DNA of 64,000 bases. Source: Nocardia araoensis NBRC 100135. GTDB lineage: Bacteria; Actinomycetota; Actinomycetes; Mycobacteriales; Mycobacteriaceae. The notes under the pieces were generated by a model. That model did not search any database. It saw nothing but the letters and a program-made list of their open reading frames with translations, and was not told where the DNA came from. Each line of letters begins with the position of its first letter. The stretch's first letter is position 1. A program made the translations under genes and the position numbers. The stretch spans positions 38,155 through 102,154 of the forward strand of contig NZ_BAFR01000035.1 in assembly GCF_000308435.1 (NCBI RefSeq), written 5' to 3'. This document shows positions 45,386 to 55,265 of the stretch, one piece after another.

Positions 45386-47026
45386 TCACAGCGGGATGTT
45401 GCCGTGTTTCTTCGGCGGCAGGGTCACCATCTTGCGTTCGAGCAGCCGCAGCGCGGAGACGATCTGGCCGCGGGTGTGCGACGGCGGGATGACCGCGTCC
45501 ACGTAGCCGCGTTCGGCGGCGACGTAGGGGTTCACGAGCGTGTCCTCGTACTCGTTCTGGAGCTCGAGCCGCAGCGCATCGACGTCTCCGCCGTCCTTGG
45601 CGGCCTGCTGGAGCTGCTTGCGGTAGACGAAGCCGACGGCGCCCGAAGCGCCCATGACGGCGATCTGCGCGGTCGGCCAGGCGAGGTTCACATCGGCGCC
45701 CATGTGCTTGGAACCCATGACGTCGTAGGCGCCGCCGTAGGCCTTGCGCGTGATGATCGTGATTTTGCCCACAGTGGCCTCACCGTAGGCGTAGAGCAAC
45801 TTCGCGCCGCGCCGGATGATGCCGTTGTACTCCTGCCCGGTGCCGGGCAGGAAGCCGGGCACGTCGACCAGGGTGATGATCGGGATGTTGAACGCGTCGC
45901 AGGTGCGCACGAAGCGCGCGGCCTTCTCCGAGGCGTCGATGTCCAGGCAGCCCGCGAACTGGGTGGGCTGGTTGGCCACGATGCCGACGCTGCGGCCGTC
46001 GACCCGGCCGAAGCCGACGATGATGTTCATCGCGCGCTCGGCCTGCACCTCGAGGAACTCGTCGTCATCGAGCAGGCGACGGATCACCTCGTGCATGTCG
46101 TAGGGCTGGTTCGGCGAGTCCGGGATGATCGTGTCGAGCTCGAGGTCCTCCTCGGTGAGCGAGTCCTCGATCGCGCCGTCGATCGGGTCGGTGGCCGGGA
46201 AGCGCGGCGCCTCGGCCCGGTTGTTGCTCGGCAGGTAGGACAGCAGGTCCTTGACGTAGTCCAGGGCGTCCTGCTCGCCGGAGGCGACGTAGTGCGCCAC
46301 ACCGGACTTGGTCATGTGCGTGTGCGCGCCGCCCAGGTCCTCCATGGTGACGTCCTCACCGGTGACCGTCTTGATGACGTCCGGGCCGGTGACGAACATC
46401 TGGCTGGTGCCGTCGACCATGACGACGAAGTCGGTCAGCGCGGGGGAGTACACGTGGCCACCGGCGGCCGGGCCCATGATCAGCGAGATCTGCGGGATCA
46501 CGCCGGAGGCCTGGATGTTGCGATGGAAGATCTCGCCGTAGAGGCCGAGCGAGACCACGCCCTCCTGGATGCGCGCGCCCGCGCCCTCGTTGATGCCGAT
46601 CAGCGGGCGGCCCGTCTTCAGGGCCAGGTCCATCACCTTGACGATCTTCTCGCCGTAGACCTCGCCGAGGCTGCCGCCGAACACCGTGACGTCCTGGCTG
46701 AAGATGCAGACGTCGCGGCCGTCGATGGTGCCGTAACCGGTCACCACGCCGTCGCCGAGCGGGCGGTTGTTCTCCAGGCCGAAGTTGACGCTGCGGTGGC
46801 GGGCCAAGGCGTCGAGTTCGACGAACGAGCCTTCGTCCAGCAGGGCGAGGATGCGCTCGCGGGCGGTCATCTTGCCCTTCGCGTGCACCTTGTCGACCGC
46901 GGCCTCACCCATCGGGTGCTTGGCCTCTTCCAGCCGATTCCGCAGGTCAGCCAGCTTCCCGGCGGTGGTGTGGATATCGGGGGCGCCCGCGGGACCTGAT
47001 GCGGGCTGCTGCTGGACACTCGTCAT
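45386..47026 (-). CDS. accD5: propionyl/acyl-CoA carboxylase beta subunit AccD5
   Basis: A 546-residue carboxyltransferase that passes CO2 from biotinyl-AccA3 to propionyl-CoA (and acetyl-CoA), forming a hexamer core with AccA3 and AccE5. The N-terminal crotonase-like half has [16 protein letters not shown] oxyanion residues ([15 protein letters not shown]) and [12 protein letters not shown]; the C-terminal half has [16 protein letters not shown] and the [10 protein letters not shown] loop. It corresponds to Rv3280. ATG 47026 stands eight bases after TACACT on the minus strand, so the message is probably leaderless. The promoter resembles that of accA3. Downstream follow accE5 and maf after a 193-nt gap. 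Confidence 0.96.
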   Translation of the reverse strand: MTSVQQQPASGPAGAPDIHTTAGKLADLRNRLEEAKHPMGEAAVDKVHAKGKMTARERILALLDEGSFVELDALARHRSVNFGLENNRPLGDGVVTGYGTIDGRDVCIFSQDVTVFGGSLGEVYGEKIVKVMDLALKTGRPLIGINEGAGARIQEGVVSLGLYGEIFHRNIQASGVIPQISLIMGPAAGGHVYSPALTDFVVMVDGTSQMFVTGPDVIKTVTGEDVTMEDLGGAHTHMTKSGVAHYVASGEQDALDYVKDLLSYLPSNNRAEAPRFPATDPIDGAIEDSLTEEDLELDTIIPDSPNQPYDMHEVIRRLLDDDEFLEVQAERAMNIIVGFGRVDGRSVGIVANQPTQFAGCLDIDASEKAARFVRTCDAFNIPIITLVDVPGFLPGTGQEYNGIIRRGAKLLYAYGEATVGKITIITRKAYGGAYDVMGSKHMGADVNLAWPTAQIAVMGASGAVGFVYRKQLQQAAKDGGDVDALRLELQNEYEDTLVNPYVAAERGYVDAVIPPSHTRGQIVSALRLLERKMVTLPPKKHGNIPL

Positions 47027-47034
47027 GGCTTCGG

Positions 47035-47090
47035 AGTGTAACCAGTACCAGTGCGTCCTTCTAACCCAGACGGTGCTACCCGTCAGTAAA
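47035..47090 (-). promoter_or_regulatory. accD5 promoter sharing layout with accA3
   Basis: On the minus strand ACTGGTTACACT supplies the -10 TACACT (47035-47040), with TTAGAA (47059-47064) as the -35 at 18 nt. The imperfect dyad GCTACCCGTCAGTAAA (47075-47090, plus-strand spelling) starts 34 nt upstream of the -10 and keeps CTAC and CAGTA of the accA3 dyad. Confidence 0.55.
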
Positions 47091-47229
47091 AACCGCAGCT
47101 AGATCAAATTTCCGACGCGAACTTCCTGGTCGGTAGCGAGGTCGGGAGGCGAAAAATGAGTATCGCCCTCCGGTCGGATCCGGATAGCCTGAGGGCGAAC
47201 GATTTCCGGGCTCAGGGGAGGAGCGCGTC

Positions 47230-47415
47230 ATGTGGGAATGGGGTAGTGCGGTCGCCGAATACGCCGCGGCGACGGCGTGGACGCGGACCACGGAGACGGC
47301 TCCGAAGTACGGGGAGCCGGAGTGCTGGACGGAGACCGCCGAAGGCGAGCCGGAGGGCGACGCGGGCATGGCGGCGCGCGACCCGCTCGTCTCCGGGTAC
47401 GACCTGGCGGGGTAG
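47230..47415 (+). CDS. small acidic protein between accD5 and birA
   Basis: A 61-residue protein starting MWEWGSAVAEYAAATAWTRT, rich in Trp, Glu and Ala, with one cysteine (GEPECWTETAEG). I know no family. Coding is supported by an excellent ribosome site, GGGAGGAG, seven bases before the ATG. It lies divergent to accD5 and 27 bp upstream of birA on the same strand; birA appears to have its own leaderless promoter. A role linked to biotinylation or to the carboxylase would fit the location but is unproven. Confidence 0.6.
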   Translation: MWEWGSAVAEYAAATAWTRTTETAPKYGEPECWTETAEGEPEGDAGMAARDPLVSGYDLAG

Positions 47416-47442
47416 CGCCCGCACGGCGAGTAGCCTGCCGGT

Positions 47443-48243
<801 letters not shown>

Positions 48244-48301
48244 GCGCGTTCCGGCGAGTCGGCGGGTAAGGCCGCGTCGTGATCGGCCGAGCCGGCCCGC
48301 T

Positions 48302-49255
48302 TCAAACGGGCTGGGCGATGCCGCGCGCCGCGTCCCGGGCGAGCGCGCGATCGCGCTGCTCCTCGAATTTGATCACGTCCTTACCCAGCTTCTCGAGGAA
48401 CTCGCCCAGCTCGTCGCGCGCCTGATCACCGCGCGGCCCCAAATCCGAGCGTTCGAACACGTTCCACTGCTTGAGCACCGGCTCGACGACCTCCTCCAGG
48501 TGCTGGCGCAGATCGTAGATGCCGTGCTTGGCCATCAGCACGCCGTAGCGACGGAAGTTGGGCATCCCCGCGCCGGGCATCAGGAAATTCTTGATGATCC
48601 TGGTGATCGCGGGCAGCGCTTGGTCGGGCACCAGGTCCAGCGCCGCGCCGCACAGCGAGCGATAGAAGATCATATGCAGGTTCTCGTCGGCGGCGATGCG
48701 CTGGAGCAGTCGGTCGGCGACGGGGTCGTCGCACGCCTTGCCGGTGTTGCGGTGCGACACTCGGGTGGCCAATTCCTGGAAGGTGACGTAGGCGACGCTC
48801 GCCAGAAATCCGCCCCAACCGTCCGGCGACTGGACGCCGTTGCTCATGTGGATCATCCTGGCCTCTTCCAGGGCGACCGGATCGACGGCGCGGGTGACCA
48901 CCAGGTAGTCCCGGATGGCGATGCCGTGGCGGTTCTCCTCGGCGGTCCAGCGATCGACCCACCTGCCCCAGGGGCCGTCCTCGGAGAAGTTCTGCGCGAT
49001 CTCGCGGTGGTAGGAGGGCAGGTTGTCCTCGGTGAGCAGGTTGGTGATCATCGCTACCCTGGCGACCTCGCTGAGCCGGGATTGCTCCGGAGCCCAGTCC
49101 ACGCCGCCCAGGGCGGCGAAGTTGCGGCCCTGGCTCCACGGCACGTAATCGTGCGGATTCCACTCCTTCGCCATGGACAGGTGCCGATCGAGATTCTGTT
49201 CGGCCACGGGTTCGAGTTCGGCCAGAATTTGCAGTGGTGTCAGGTCTTTGGTCAC
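48302..49255 (-). CDS. acyl-ACP desaturase (DesA-type diiron protein)
   Basis: A 317-residue soluble ferritin-like diiron protein of the stearoyl-ACP 9-desaturase family, which inserts a double bond in acyl-ACP chains. The metal ligands lie in TAEENRHGIAIRDY and ADENLHMIFY, the two EExxH-type motifs. It resembles mycobacterial DesA1/DesA2, which act on mycolate precursors. GTG 49255 has GGAGGAA five bases in front; the longer frame to 49390 has no support. It is convergent with birA and divergent from the PH-domain gene. The electron donor is not encoded here. Confidence 0.9.
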   Translation of the reverse strand: MTKDLTPLQILAELEPVAEQNLDRHLSMAKEWNPHDYVPWSQGRNFAALGGVDWAPEQSRLSEVARVAMITNLLTEDNLPSYHREIAQNFSEDGPWGRWVDRWTAEENRHGIAIRDYLVVTRAVDPVALEEARMIHMSNGVQSPDGWGGFLASVAYVTFQELATRVSHRNTGKACDDPVADRLLQRIAADENLHMIFYRSLCGAALDLVPDQALPAITRIIKNFLMPGAGMPNFRRYGVLMAKHGIYDLRQHLEEVVEPVLKQWNVFERSDLGPRGDQARDELGEFLEKLGKDVIKFEEQRDRALARDAARGIAQPV

Positions 49256-49413
49256 GCGTTCCTCCACGGTCGTGATCGACGATGATGGTGAGCCGGGCGT
49301 TGCGCGATACAGACAGCACTGCGCGGAATCGTCACACGCAGACCTGCTGATTGTGCGGTAGAACGCGCTGCGTGTCAGCCGTTCCGGCATCTCGACGCGG
49401 TAGGGTTTTCGAC

Positions 49414-49959
49414 ATGGGTTATCCCGAGGATGTGCTGGCGCCCGATGAACGGTTGCTGCTGCATCGCCACCCGCATTGGAAGATGCTCTTCTGGCCGGTC
49501 GTGACGCTCATCGTTGCCACCGCTCTCGCGGGTTTCGCCGGGGGACTCGTTTCGCAGAAGGCCACCGGCTCCACCGCCTCGGCGCTGCTCATCACGGTGC
49601 TCGTGGTGTATGTGGCGATTCTGCTATGGCGTTGCGCCGTACCGATTATCAGCTGGAAGTCGACGCATTTCATCGTCACCGACCGGCGGGTGCTGGTGCG
49701 TCAGGGTGTGCTCACCCACAGCGGCATCGACATCCCGATGAGCCGGATCTCCAGCGTGCAGTTCCGGCACGGGCTGTTCGATCGGATGCTCGGCACCGGG
49801 ACGTTGATCATCGAGTCGTCCTCCTCGGAGCCGCTGGAATACGACGACATCCCGGCGGTCCAGCAGGTGCATTCGCTGCTGTACCACCAGGTGTTCGAGG
49901 TCGAACGTCATCGGGACGGGCGCGACGAGCGCTGGGACGACCGCCGCAGCTACCGGTGA
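49414..49959 (+). CDS. bacterial PH-domain membrane protein (YdbS-like)
   Basis: A 181-residue protein, the equivalent of Rv3278c. Two membrane helices are at about residues 28-50 and 57-75; the region from 80 to 155 forms a bacterial PH domain (FIVTDRRVLVRQGVLTHSG, IPMSRISSVQF, GTLIIESS). Such proteins sit in the inner membrane; their role is unclear. The ATG follows TAGGGT (49401-49406) by seven bases and there is no ribosome site, so the transcript is probably leaderless. It is followed 17 bp later by a two-component system. Confidence 0.85.
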   Translation: MGYPEDVLAPDERLLLHRHPHWKMLFWPVVTLIVATALAGFAGGLVSQKATGSTASALLITVLVVYVAILLWRCAVPIISWKSTHFIVTDRRVLVRQGVLTHSGIDIPMSRISSVQFRHGLFDRMLGTGTLIIESSSSEPLEYDDIPAVQQVHSLLYHQVFEVERHRDGRDERWDDRRSYR

Positions 49960-49976
49960 GCCCGTAACCTGGGCGT

Positions 49977-50654
49977 ATGACCGCTGTACTGCTGGCCGAG
50001 GACGACGATGCCATCGCGGCTCCGTTGTCGCGCGCGCTCGGCCGCGAGGGCTACTCGGTGACCGTCGAGAGCTTCGGCCCCGCGGTGCTGCAGCGGGCCC
50101 TCGAAGGCGGGCACGACCTGCTCATTCTCGATCTCGGCCTGCCCGGCATGGACGGGCTGGAGGTGTGCCGTCAGGTGCGCGCCCGCGGCGCGGATCTGGC
50201 GGTGCTGATGCTCACCGCGCGCACCGACGAGGTGGATTTCGTCGTGGGGCTGGACGCGGGCGCCGACGATTACGTCGGCAAGCCGTTCCGGCTCGCCGAG
50301 TTGCTCGCCCGGGTGCGAGCGTTGTTGCGGCGCAGCGGAATCGGCGACGACACGGTCGAGGTGGGCGGCATCCGCCTGGAGCCCGCCGCCCGGCGCGTAC
50401 TGGTCAACGGCGTCGAAATCGGTTTGGCCAACAAGGAATACGAGCTGCTCAAGGTGCTGATCGACCGAGCCGGTCAGGTGGTGCCGCGCGAGACCATCCT
50501 GCGCGAGGTGTGGGGCGACGCGGAGTTGCGCGGTTCCAAGACGTTGGACATGCACATGTCCTGGCTGCGCCGCAAGATCGGGGACGAAGGCCCCATGGCC
50601 GAACGGCGCATCGTCACCGTCCGCGGTGTCGGATTCCGGCTGAACACCGACTGA
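49977..50654 (+). CDS. OmpR-family response regulator
   Basis: A 225-residue two-domain regulator. The receiver domain has the acidic pair EDD at residues 8-10, the phosphoacceptor Asp52 in ILDLGLPGMDG, and the conserved Lys in YVGKPF. The winged helix (ELLKVLIDRAGQVVPRETIL, SKTLDMHMSWLRRKIG) binds DNA. ATG 49977 follows TAACCT by six bases. The histidine kinase starts two bases after its stop, so they are co-transcribed and form a pair. The signal and target genes are not evident. Confidence 0.92.
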   Translation: MTAVLLAEDDDAIAAPLSRALGREGYSVTVESFGPAVLQRALEGGHDLLILDLGLPGMDGLEVCRQVRARGADLAVLMLTARTDEVDFVVGLDAGADDYVGKPFRLAELLARVRALLRRSGIGDDTVEVGGIRLEPAARRVLVNGVEIGLANKEYELLKVLIDRAGQVVPRETILREVWGDAELRGSKTLDMHMSWLRRKIGDEGPMAERRIVTVRGVGFRLNTD

Positions 50655-50655
50655 C

Positions 50656-51957
50656 GTGCGCCGCCGGATCCTGCGTTCCATGCTCACCGTGCTGACTCTC
50701 ACCACGGTGGTGCTCGGCGTGCCGCTCATCTACACGGCGTGGCTGTGGGTGGAGGACATCACGCGCAACGACCTGCAGAACCGGCTGGACCGGATCGCCA
50801 CGGAGATCATCGCCCAGGAACGCGACGGTACGGTGTCCGGCGAGCTGGACATCCGGTCGGTGGCGCCGCTGGTGCCGGAGAACGGCAGGCTCACCATCGT
50901 CTACCCGTCCCAGCGGGACAACGCCGTCCGCCGCGACGTGGGGGTGGCCGACGTGTCCGACCCACTGGTCGAGTCGCTGTCGATGGGCAAGTCCGCGTCG
51001 CTGCGCCTGGAGGTGCCGTCCGCGCCGATGCACGCCATGCAGCGCCAGGCGGTCGCGGTGGTGGCGCTGGCGGTGCTCGCCTCGCTCGGCGCGGCGGTCT
51101 CGGTCGCGGTGGTCACCGCCCGGCGGGTGGCCGATCCGCTGCGGGACGTGGCGGCGCGCGCGGCCCGGCTGGCGATGGGGGATTTCCGGCCCGATCCGCG
51201 CAGGCACGGCATCGCGGAACTGGATCGCGTCTCCGACGTGCTCGACTCGGCGACGGTGGAGATCGCCGGACGACTCCAGCGCGAGCACGCCCTGGTGGCG
51301 GACGTCTCGCATCAGCTGCGCAGCAGGCTGACCGCCGTGCGGTTGCGCCTGGACGAGTTGTCCGCGCACGCCGATCCGGAGGTGGTGCACGAGGCCGAGG
51401 AGGCGATGGCCCAGGTCGACCGGCTCACCGACGCGATCGACGACCTGGTTCGCGCCTCCCGCGACGAGGACGCGGCCGATCGCGATCCGGTGCCCGTGAT
51501 GGACGAGCTGCGCGGTGTGGTCGCCGAATGGAAACACCCGTTCACCGAGGCGGGCCGGACGCTGACGCTCACCGGCGACGAGTCGTTGCGCGCACCGATC
51601 ACGGGTTCGCGGTTGCGCGAGGCGGTGGCGGTGCTGGTGGACAACGCTCTCATGCACGGCGGCGGGACCTGCACGGTGTCGGTGCGCTCGGTACGGCCTG
51701 GCGCCGATCGCGAGCCGCTGGTGTGCGTCGAGGTGGCCGACGAGGGCCACGGGGTGCGCGACGAACTGGCGCCGCACATCTTCGACCGGGGTTTCTCCGC
51801 GGGCGGGTCGACCGGTGTCGGGCTGGCGCTGGCGCGAGCGCTGGTCGAGGCGGACGGCGGACGGCTGGAATTGCAGCGGCGCAGGCCCGCGCTGTTCGCG
51901 GTGTTCCTCGGATCGAAGGCGCGTCCGGCCAACGCGGTGGTGGCCGAGCCGCGCTGA
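50656..51957 (+). CDS. sensor histidine kinase
   Basis: A 433-residue membrane kinase paired with the preceding response regulator. Two membrane helices (about residues 9-32 and 130-155) enclose a periplasmic sensor of roughly 95 residues. A HAMP domain follows, then the dimerisation domain with His219 in VADVSHQLRSRL, and the ATPase domain with N box REAVAVLVDNALMHGG, ADEGHGV and STGVGLALARAL. All catalytic boxes are present. GTG 50656 lies two bases after the regulator stop. It is convergent with gtrA. Confidence 0.92.
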   Translation: MRRRILRSMLTVLTLTTVVLGVPLIYTAWLWVEDITRNDLQNRLDRIATEIIAQERDGTVSGELDIRSVAPLVPENGRLTIVYPSQRDNAVRRDVGVADVSDPLVESLSMGKSASLRLEVPSAPMHAMQRQAVAVVALAVLASLGAAVSVAVVTARRVADPLRDVAARAARLAMGDFRPDPRRHGIAELDRVSDVLDSATVEIAGRLQREHALVADVSHQLRSRLTAVRLRLDELSAHADPEVVHEAEEAMAQVDRLTDAIDDLVRASRDEDAADRDPVPVMDELRGVVAEWKHPFTEAGRTLTLTGDESLRAPITGSRLREAVAVLVDNALMHGGGTCTVSVRSVRPGADREPLVCVEVADEGHGVRDELAPHIFDRGFSAGGSTGVGLALARALVEADGGRLELQRRRPALFAVFLGSKARPANAVVAEPR

Positions 51958-51958
51958 C

Positions 51959-52498
51959 TCAGCTGCGGCCGAGTTCCTCTTCCACGAGGTCGACGAATTC
52001 CGCTTCGAGTTCGCTCATTTCGTCCGGGAAGACCCAGCGGCGCATCGCCCAGAAACGGAACGCCATCTGCAGCAGATTGCCGATGATGAAGGCGCTGACG
52101 AAGTCGGCGATGTTCTCGACCGTGAAGCTCACATTGGGTTGGCGCAGATCGAAGACGTAGCTGGAAATCCACAGCGGGGTGAAGGCCAGGACGACGCCGA
52201 CGCCGCTGACGACGAAGAACAGCAGCGCTTCGTGATGACGTTCCCGCCCGCCGCGATTCTTGAACGACCATTCCCGGTTCAGGATGTAGGACGCGATCAC
52301 GGCGATGACGCCGGAAATGATCTTGGCCGTGACCGGTTTCTCCGCGAGCACCGTCCACTTGAGTACGTAGAAGATGCCGCTGTCGATCACGAACGTGGTC
52401 GCGCCGACGATCGCGAACTTGATCAATTCCCGCTGCCGGTACGCGATATCTTGCAGCGGCTGGGGGAGGACGCTGACCACGTCGTCGACGAATGACAC
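51959..52498 (-). CDS. GtrA-family membrane protein
   Basis: A 179-residue membrane protein of the GtrA/DPMS family, the equivalent of Rv3277. Four membrane helices are visible (KFAIVGATTFVIDSGIFYVL, KIISGVIAVIASYIL, LLFFVVSGVGVVLAFTPLW, and the helix around SAFIIGNLLQMAF). The N-R-x-W-x-F motif of the family (LNREWSF) follows helix two. GtrA proteins help move polyprenyl-linked sugars across the membrane for cell-wall polysaccharides. It is divergent from purK with about 60 bp between them. The ATG is at 52498; no glycosyltransferase is adjacent. Confidence 0.9.
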   Translation of the reverse strand: MSFVDDVVSVLPQPLQDIAYRQRELIKFAIVGATTFVIDSGIFYVLKWTVLAEKPVTAKIISGVIAVIASYILNREWSFKNRGGRERHHEALLFFVVSGVGVVLAFTPLWISSYVFDLRQPNVSFTVENIADFVSAFIIGNLLQMAFRFWAMRRWVFPDEMSELEAEFVDLVEEELGRS

Positions 52499-52520
52499 AA
52501 GACCGGAGTGTACCGGTCGC

Positions 52521-52551
52521 TGTCATTTGCGCCGGACATGACAATATTGTC
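52521..52551. promoter_or_regulatory. gtrA-purK control region with a 12-bp palindrome
   Basis: GACAATATTGTC (52540-52551) is a perfect 12-bp palindrome and contains TATTGT, a likely -10 five bases before the GTG of purK. TGTCAT (52521-52526) and ATGACA (52538-52543) form a further inverted repeat. A repressor here could stop both divergent genes. Confidence 0.5.
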
Positions 52552-52555
52552 CGAC

Positions 52556-53758
52556 GTGAGCGCACGTTCCTTCGATCCATCGGCCATGCCCACCGTCACC
52601 ATGATCGGCGGCGGTCAGTTGGCGCGCATGACCCACCAGGCGGCGATCGCGCTGGGCCAGCGGCTGCGCGTGCTCGCCGAGAACCCAGAGGACCCCGCCG
52701 CCCAGGTGAGTCCGGAGGTGGTGCTCGGCAGCCACACCGACCTGACCGCGCTGCGCAAGGCGGCGGTCGGCTCGCACGCGCTGACCTTCGACCACGAGCA
52801 CGTCCCGACCGAGCACCTGGAGGCGCTGGTCGCGGAGGGCGTCAACGTGCAGCCGCCGCCGCAGGCGCTGGTCTACGCGCAGGACAAGCTGGCCATGCGC
52901 ACCAAGCTGAGCGCGCTGGGACTGCCCGTGCCCGCGTTCACGCCGGTGACCTCGGTCGAGGACGCGGTGCGCTTCGGCGACGAGCACGGCTGGCGAATCG
53001 TGTTGAAGGCGGTGCGCGGCGGCTACGACGGGCGTGGCGTCTGGATGCCCGAGTCCGCCGACGCGGCCGCGGCGATCGTCGGCGATCAGCTCGCCCGCGG
53101 CGTCCAGCTGCTGGCGGAGGCGAAGATCGAACTGAAGCGGGAGCTGTCGGCGATGGTGGCCCGTTCCCCGTTCGGGCAGGCGGCGACCTGGCCGGTGGTG
53201 GAGACCGTGCAGCGCAAAGGGCAGTGCGCGGTCGTCATCGCGCCCGCGCCCGAACTGCCGGAGGACACGGCCGCCGCGGCGGAGACCATGGCGTTGCATC
53301 TCGCCGGGGACCTCGGTGTCGTCGGCGTCATGGCGGTGGAGCTGTTCGAGACCACCGACGGCGAGCTGCTGGTGAACGAGCTGGCCATGCGCCCGCACAA
53401 CTCCGGGCACTGGGGCATGGACGGCGCGCGCACCGGGCAGTTCGAGCAGCACTTGCGTGCCGTGCTCGACTACCCGCTCGGCGACACCGCGCCGCTGGCG
53501 CCGGTGACCGTGATGGCGAACATCCTCGGCGCGCCGCAGGCCCCGGAGATGTCGATGGACGAGCGGCTGCACCATTTGTTCGCCAGGATCCCGGAGGCGA
53601 AGGTGCACCTGTACGGCAAGGGCGAGCGCCCCGACCGCAAGATCGGGCACGTCAACATCCTCGGCGACGACGTGGCCGAGGTTCGGGAGAAGGCCGAGCG
53701 GGCGGCGCACTGGATGTCGCACGCGATCTGGACCGACGGATGGGATCCGCATGAGTGA
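52556..53758 (+). CDS. purK: N5-carboxyaminoimidazole ribonucleotide synthase
   Basis: A 400-residue ATP-grasp enzyme that carboxylates AIR on N5 with ATP and bicarbonate in purine synthesis. The N-terminal motif [10 protein letters not shown] sits near residues 14-23, the ATP-grasp core has [14 protein letters not shown], and [12 protein letters not shown] supplies metal ligands. It corresponds to Rv3276c. The start is uncertain: GTG 52556 lies five bases after TATTGT and would be leaderless; ATG 52538 and ATG 52586 are in frame. It overlaps purE by eight bases. Confidence 0.93.
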   Translation: MSARSFDPSAMPTVTMIGGGQLARMTHQAAIALGQRLRVLAENPEDPAAQVSPEVVLGSHTDLTALRKAAVGSHALTFDHEHVPTEHLEALVAEGVNVQPPPQALVYAQDKLAMRTKLSALGLPVPAFTPVTSVEDAVRFGDEHGWRIVLKAVRGGYDGRGVWMPESADAAAAIVGDQLARGVQLLAEAKIELKRELSAMVARSPFGQAATWPVVETVQRKGQCAVVIAPAPELPEDTAAAAETMALHLAGDLGVVGVMAVELFETTDGELLVNELAMRPHNSGHWGMDGARTGQFEQHLRAVLDYPLGDTAPLAPVTVMANILGAPQAPEMSMDERLHHLFARIPEAKVHLYGKGERPDRKIGHVNILGDDVAEVREKAERAAHWMSHAIWTDGWDPHE

Positions 53759-54266
53759 GGAACTGGCCATCGCCCCCGCGGTCGGCCTGATCATGGGCAG
53801 CGACTCCGACTGGCCGACCATGGAGGCCGCCGCGGAGGCGCTGGCGGAGTTCGGGATCCGGTTCGAGGTGGGTGTCGTCTCGGCGCACCGCACGCCGCAG
53901 CGCATGCTCGACTACGCGCGTTCGGCGGCTGGTCGCGGACTGAAGGTGATCATCGCCGGCGCTGGCGGCGCGGCGCACCTGCCCGGCATGGTCGCCTCCG
54001 CCACTCCGCTGCCGGTGATCGGCGTGCCGGTCCCGCTCAAGTACCTCGACGGCATGGACTCGCTGCTGTCCATCGTCCAGATGCCCGCGGGCGTGCCGGT
54101 CGCCACCGTCTCCATCGGCGGCGCGCGCAACGCGGGCCTGCTCGCCGCCCGCATCCTCGCCGCCCACGACCCGGCCCTGCGCACCCGCATGGAACAGTTC
54201 CAAGCCGGGCTCGAGCAGATGGTGCTGGAAAAGGACGACGCGCTGCGCACCAAACTGCTGGGCTGA
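53751..54266 (+). CDS. purE: N5-carboxyaminoimidazole ribonucleotide mutase
   Basis: A 171-residue class I PurE that moves the carboxyl group of N5-CAIR to C4, giving CAIR. The core [13 protein letters not shown] is at about residues 12-24, followed by [11 protein letters not shown] with the catalytic His, and [12 protein letters not shown]. The start overlaps the end of purK by eight bases, so the two steps are made together. It corresponds to Rv3275c. The aminoglycoside-kinase-like gene follows after 10 bp and could be co-transcribed. Confidence 0.95.
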   Translation: MSEELAIAPAVGLIMGSDSDWPTMEAAAEALAEFGIRFEVGVVSAHRTPQRMLDYARSAAGRGLKVIIAGAGGAAHLPGMVASATPLPVIGVPVPLKYLDGMDSLLSIVQMPAGVPVATVSIGGARNAGLLAARILAAHDPALRTRMEQFQAGLEQMVLEKDDALRTKLLG

Positions 54267-54276
54267 GCGGCGAACG

Positions 54277-55011
54277 GTGCCCGAGGTCCCGTTGCGTGGG
54301 GGTTCGGTCAATGCCGTGGTGCGAGCCGGCGATACGGTTCGCCGCCGTCCTGCCGCGCGTGCCGACTTCGTACATGGGCTGCTCGCGTGGTTCGAGCGAT
54401 CCGGCTGGGCGGGCGCACCTCGCTTGCTGGGCATGGATGAGCGCGGGCGCGAAATCCTCACCTACCTCGATGGGCACGTGCCGATCGATGGACTCCGTCC
54501 GGCGTCGACCGGCTCGCGCGCGGCCTTGGCGCGGGTGGCTGAGCTGATCCGCGAGTTCCACGATCTCACCGCGGGTACCGACCTCGTCGGAGAGGCGGAG
54601 GTGGTCTGTCACAACGATCTCTCGCCGAGGAACACCGTCTATCGGCAGTGCCGCGATGGCATACGGCCCGTGGCGTTCCTGGACTGGGACCTCGCCGCGC
54701 CCGGCCGCCGTATCCACGATCTCGCGCTTGCCTGCTGGCAGTTTCTCGACCTGGGCCCCGGTGTCGGCGATCTCCCCGCAACCGCCACCCTGCTGCGCCT
54801 GATGTGCGACGCCTACGGAACCGGCGAGCGCGCCGAACTCGTCGATACGGTGCTGTGGTGGCAGGAGCGCTGTCGGCATGGCATCGAAACCGCCGCGGAG
54901 GCAGGCGAGCCCGCCATGGTGCGCCTTCGCGCGGGCGGCGTTCCTGAACGCATTCACGCCGCACACCGGTGGGTCACCGAGCATCGCGTCGAGCTGGAAG
55001 CCGCGTTGTAG
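54277..55011 (+). CDS. APH-family phosphotransferase
   Basis: A 244-residue small-molecule kinase of the aminoglycoside phosphotransferase/choline kinase fold. The catalytic loop is VVCHNDLSPRNTVY (the HxDxxxxN pattern) and the metal motif AFLDWDLAAPG. The N-terminal glycine loop is short. Such genes are common next to purE in Nocardia-like genomes as far as I recall, but the substrate is unknown; antibiotic resistance should not be assumed. GTG 54277 lies 10 bp after the purE stop and is probably part of that operon. Confidence 0.78.
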   Translation: MPEVPLRGGSVNAVVRAGDTVRRRPAARADFVHGLLAWFERSGWAGAPRLLGMDERGREILTYLDGHVPIDGLRPASTGSRAALARVAELIREFHDLTAGTDLVGEAEVVCHNDLSPRNTVYRQCRDGIRPVAFLDWDLAAPGRRIHDLALACWQFLDLGPGVGDLPATATLLRLMCDAYGTGERAELVDTVLWWQERCRHGIETAAEAGEPAMVRLRAGGVPERIHAAHRWVTEHRVELEAAL

Positions 55012-55204
55012 CGGATGTGGTCAATCGGCGGCACTGGTCACATGCCGAGATCTTGGCTGAGTTCCGCCAGTTGGTCCATCGCGGCTCGGCTTTTGGCCTC
55101 GGCTCGCGGCTTGCGGTGACGCCCGGCCAGCTGCTGCGGCAAGACCACTCGATGCCGGGTGGCGCTCCGCAGCGTAGCACTCGATAGTGATCTGCATCAC
55201 ATCA

Positions 55205-55231
55205 TGTCAGGACGTTCGGGGAAGCGGTGTC
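55205..55231 (+). promoter_or_regulatory. candidate ECF41 promoter TGTCAGG-N16-TGTC
   Basis: TGTCAGG (55205-55211) and TGTC (55228-55231) are separated by exactly 16 nt, close to the published ECF41 consensus of TGTCACA, 16 nt, CGTC. It lies 35 nt before the oxidoreductase start; the ECF41-type sigma gene follows that gene. Confidence 0.6.
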
Positions 55232-55265
55232 TTGTGCTCGAGCCTCTCGGAGCGAAGGAGACACC

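Noticed and set aside
45329..46999. 556-codon plus-strand frame opposite accD5
   Set aside because: Shadow of accD5, same reasons.
54277..55011. Aminoglycoside resistance gene
   Set aside because: Only the general APH fold motifs are present; many such kinases act on other small molecules, so resistance is not supported.
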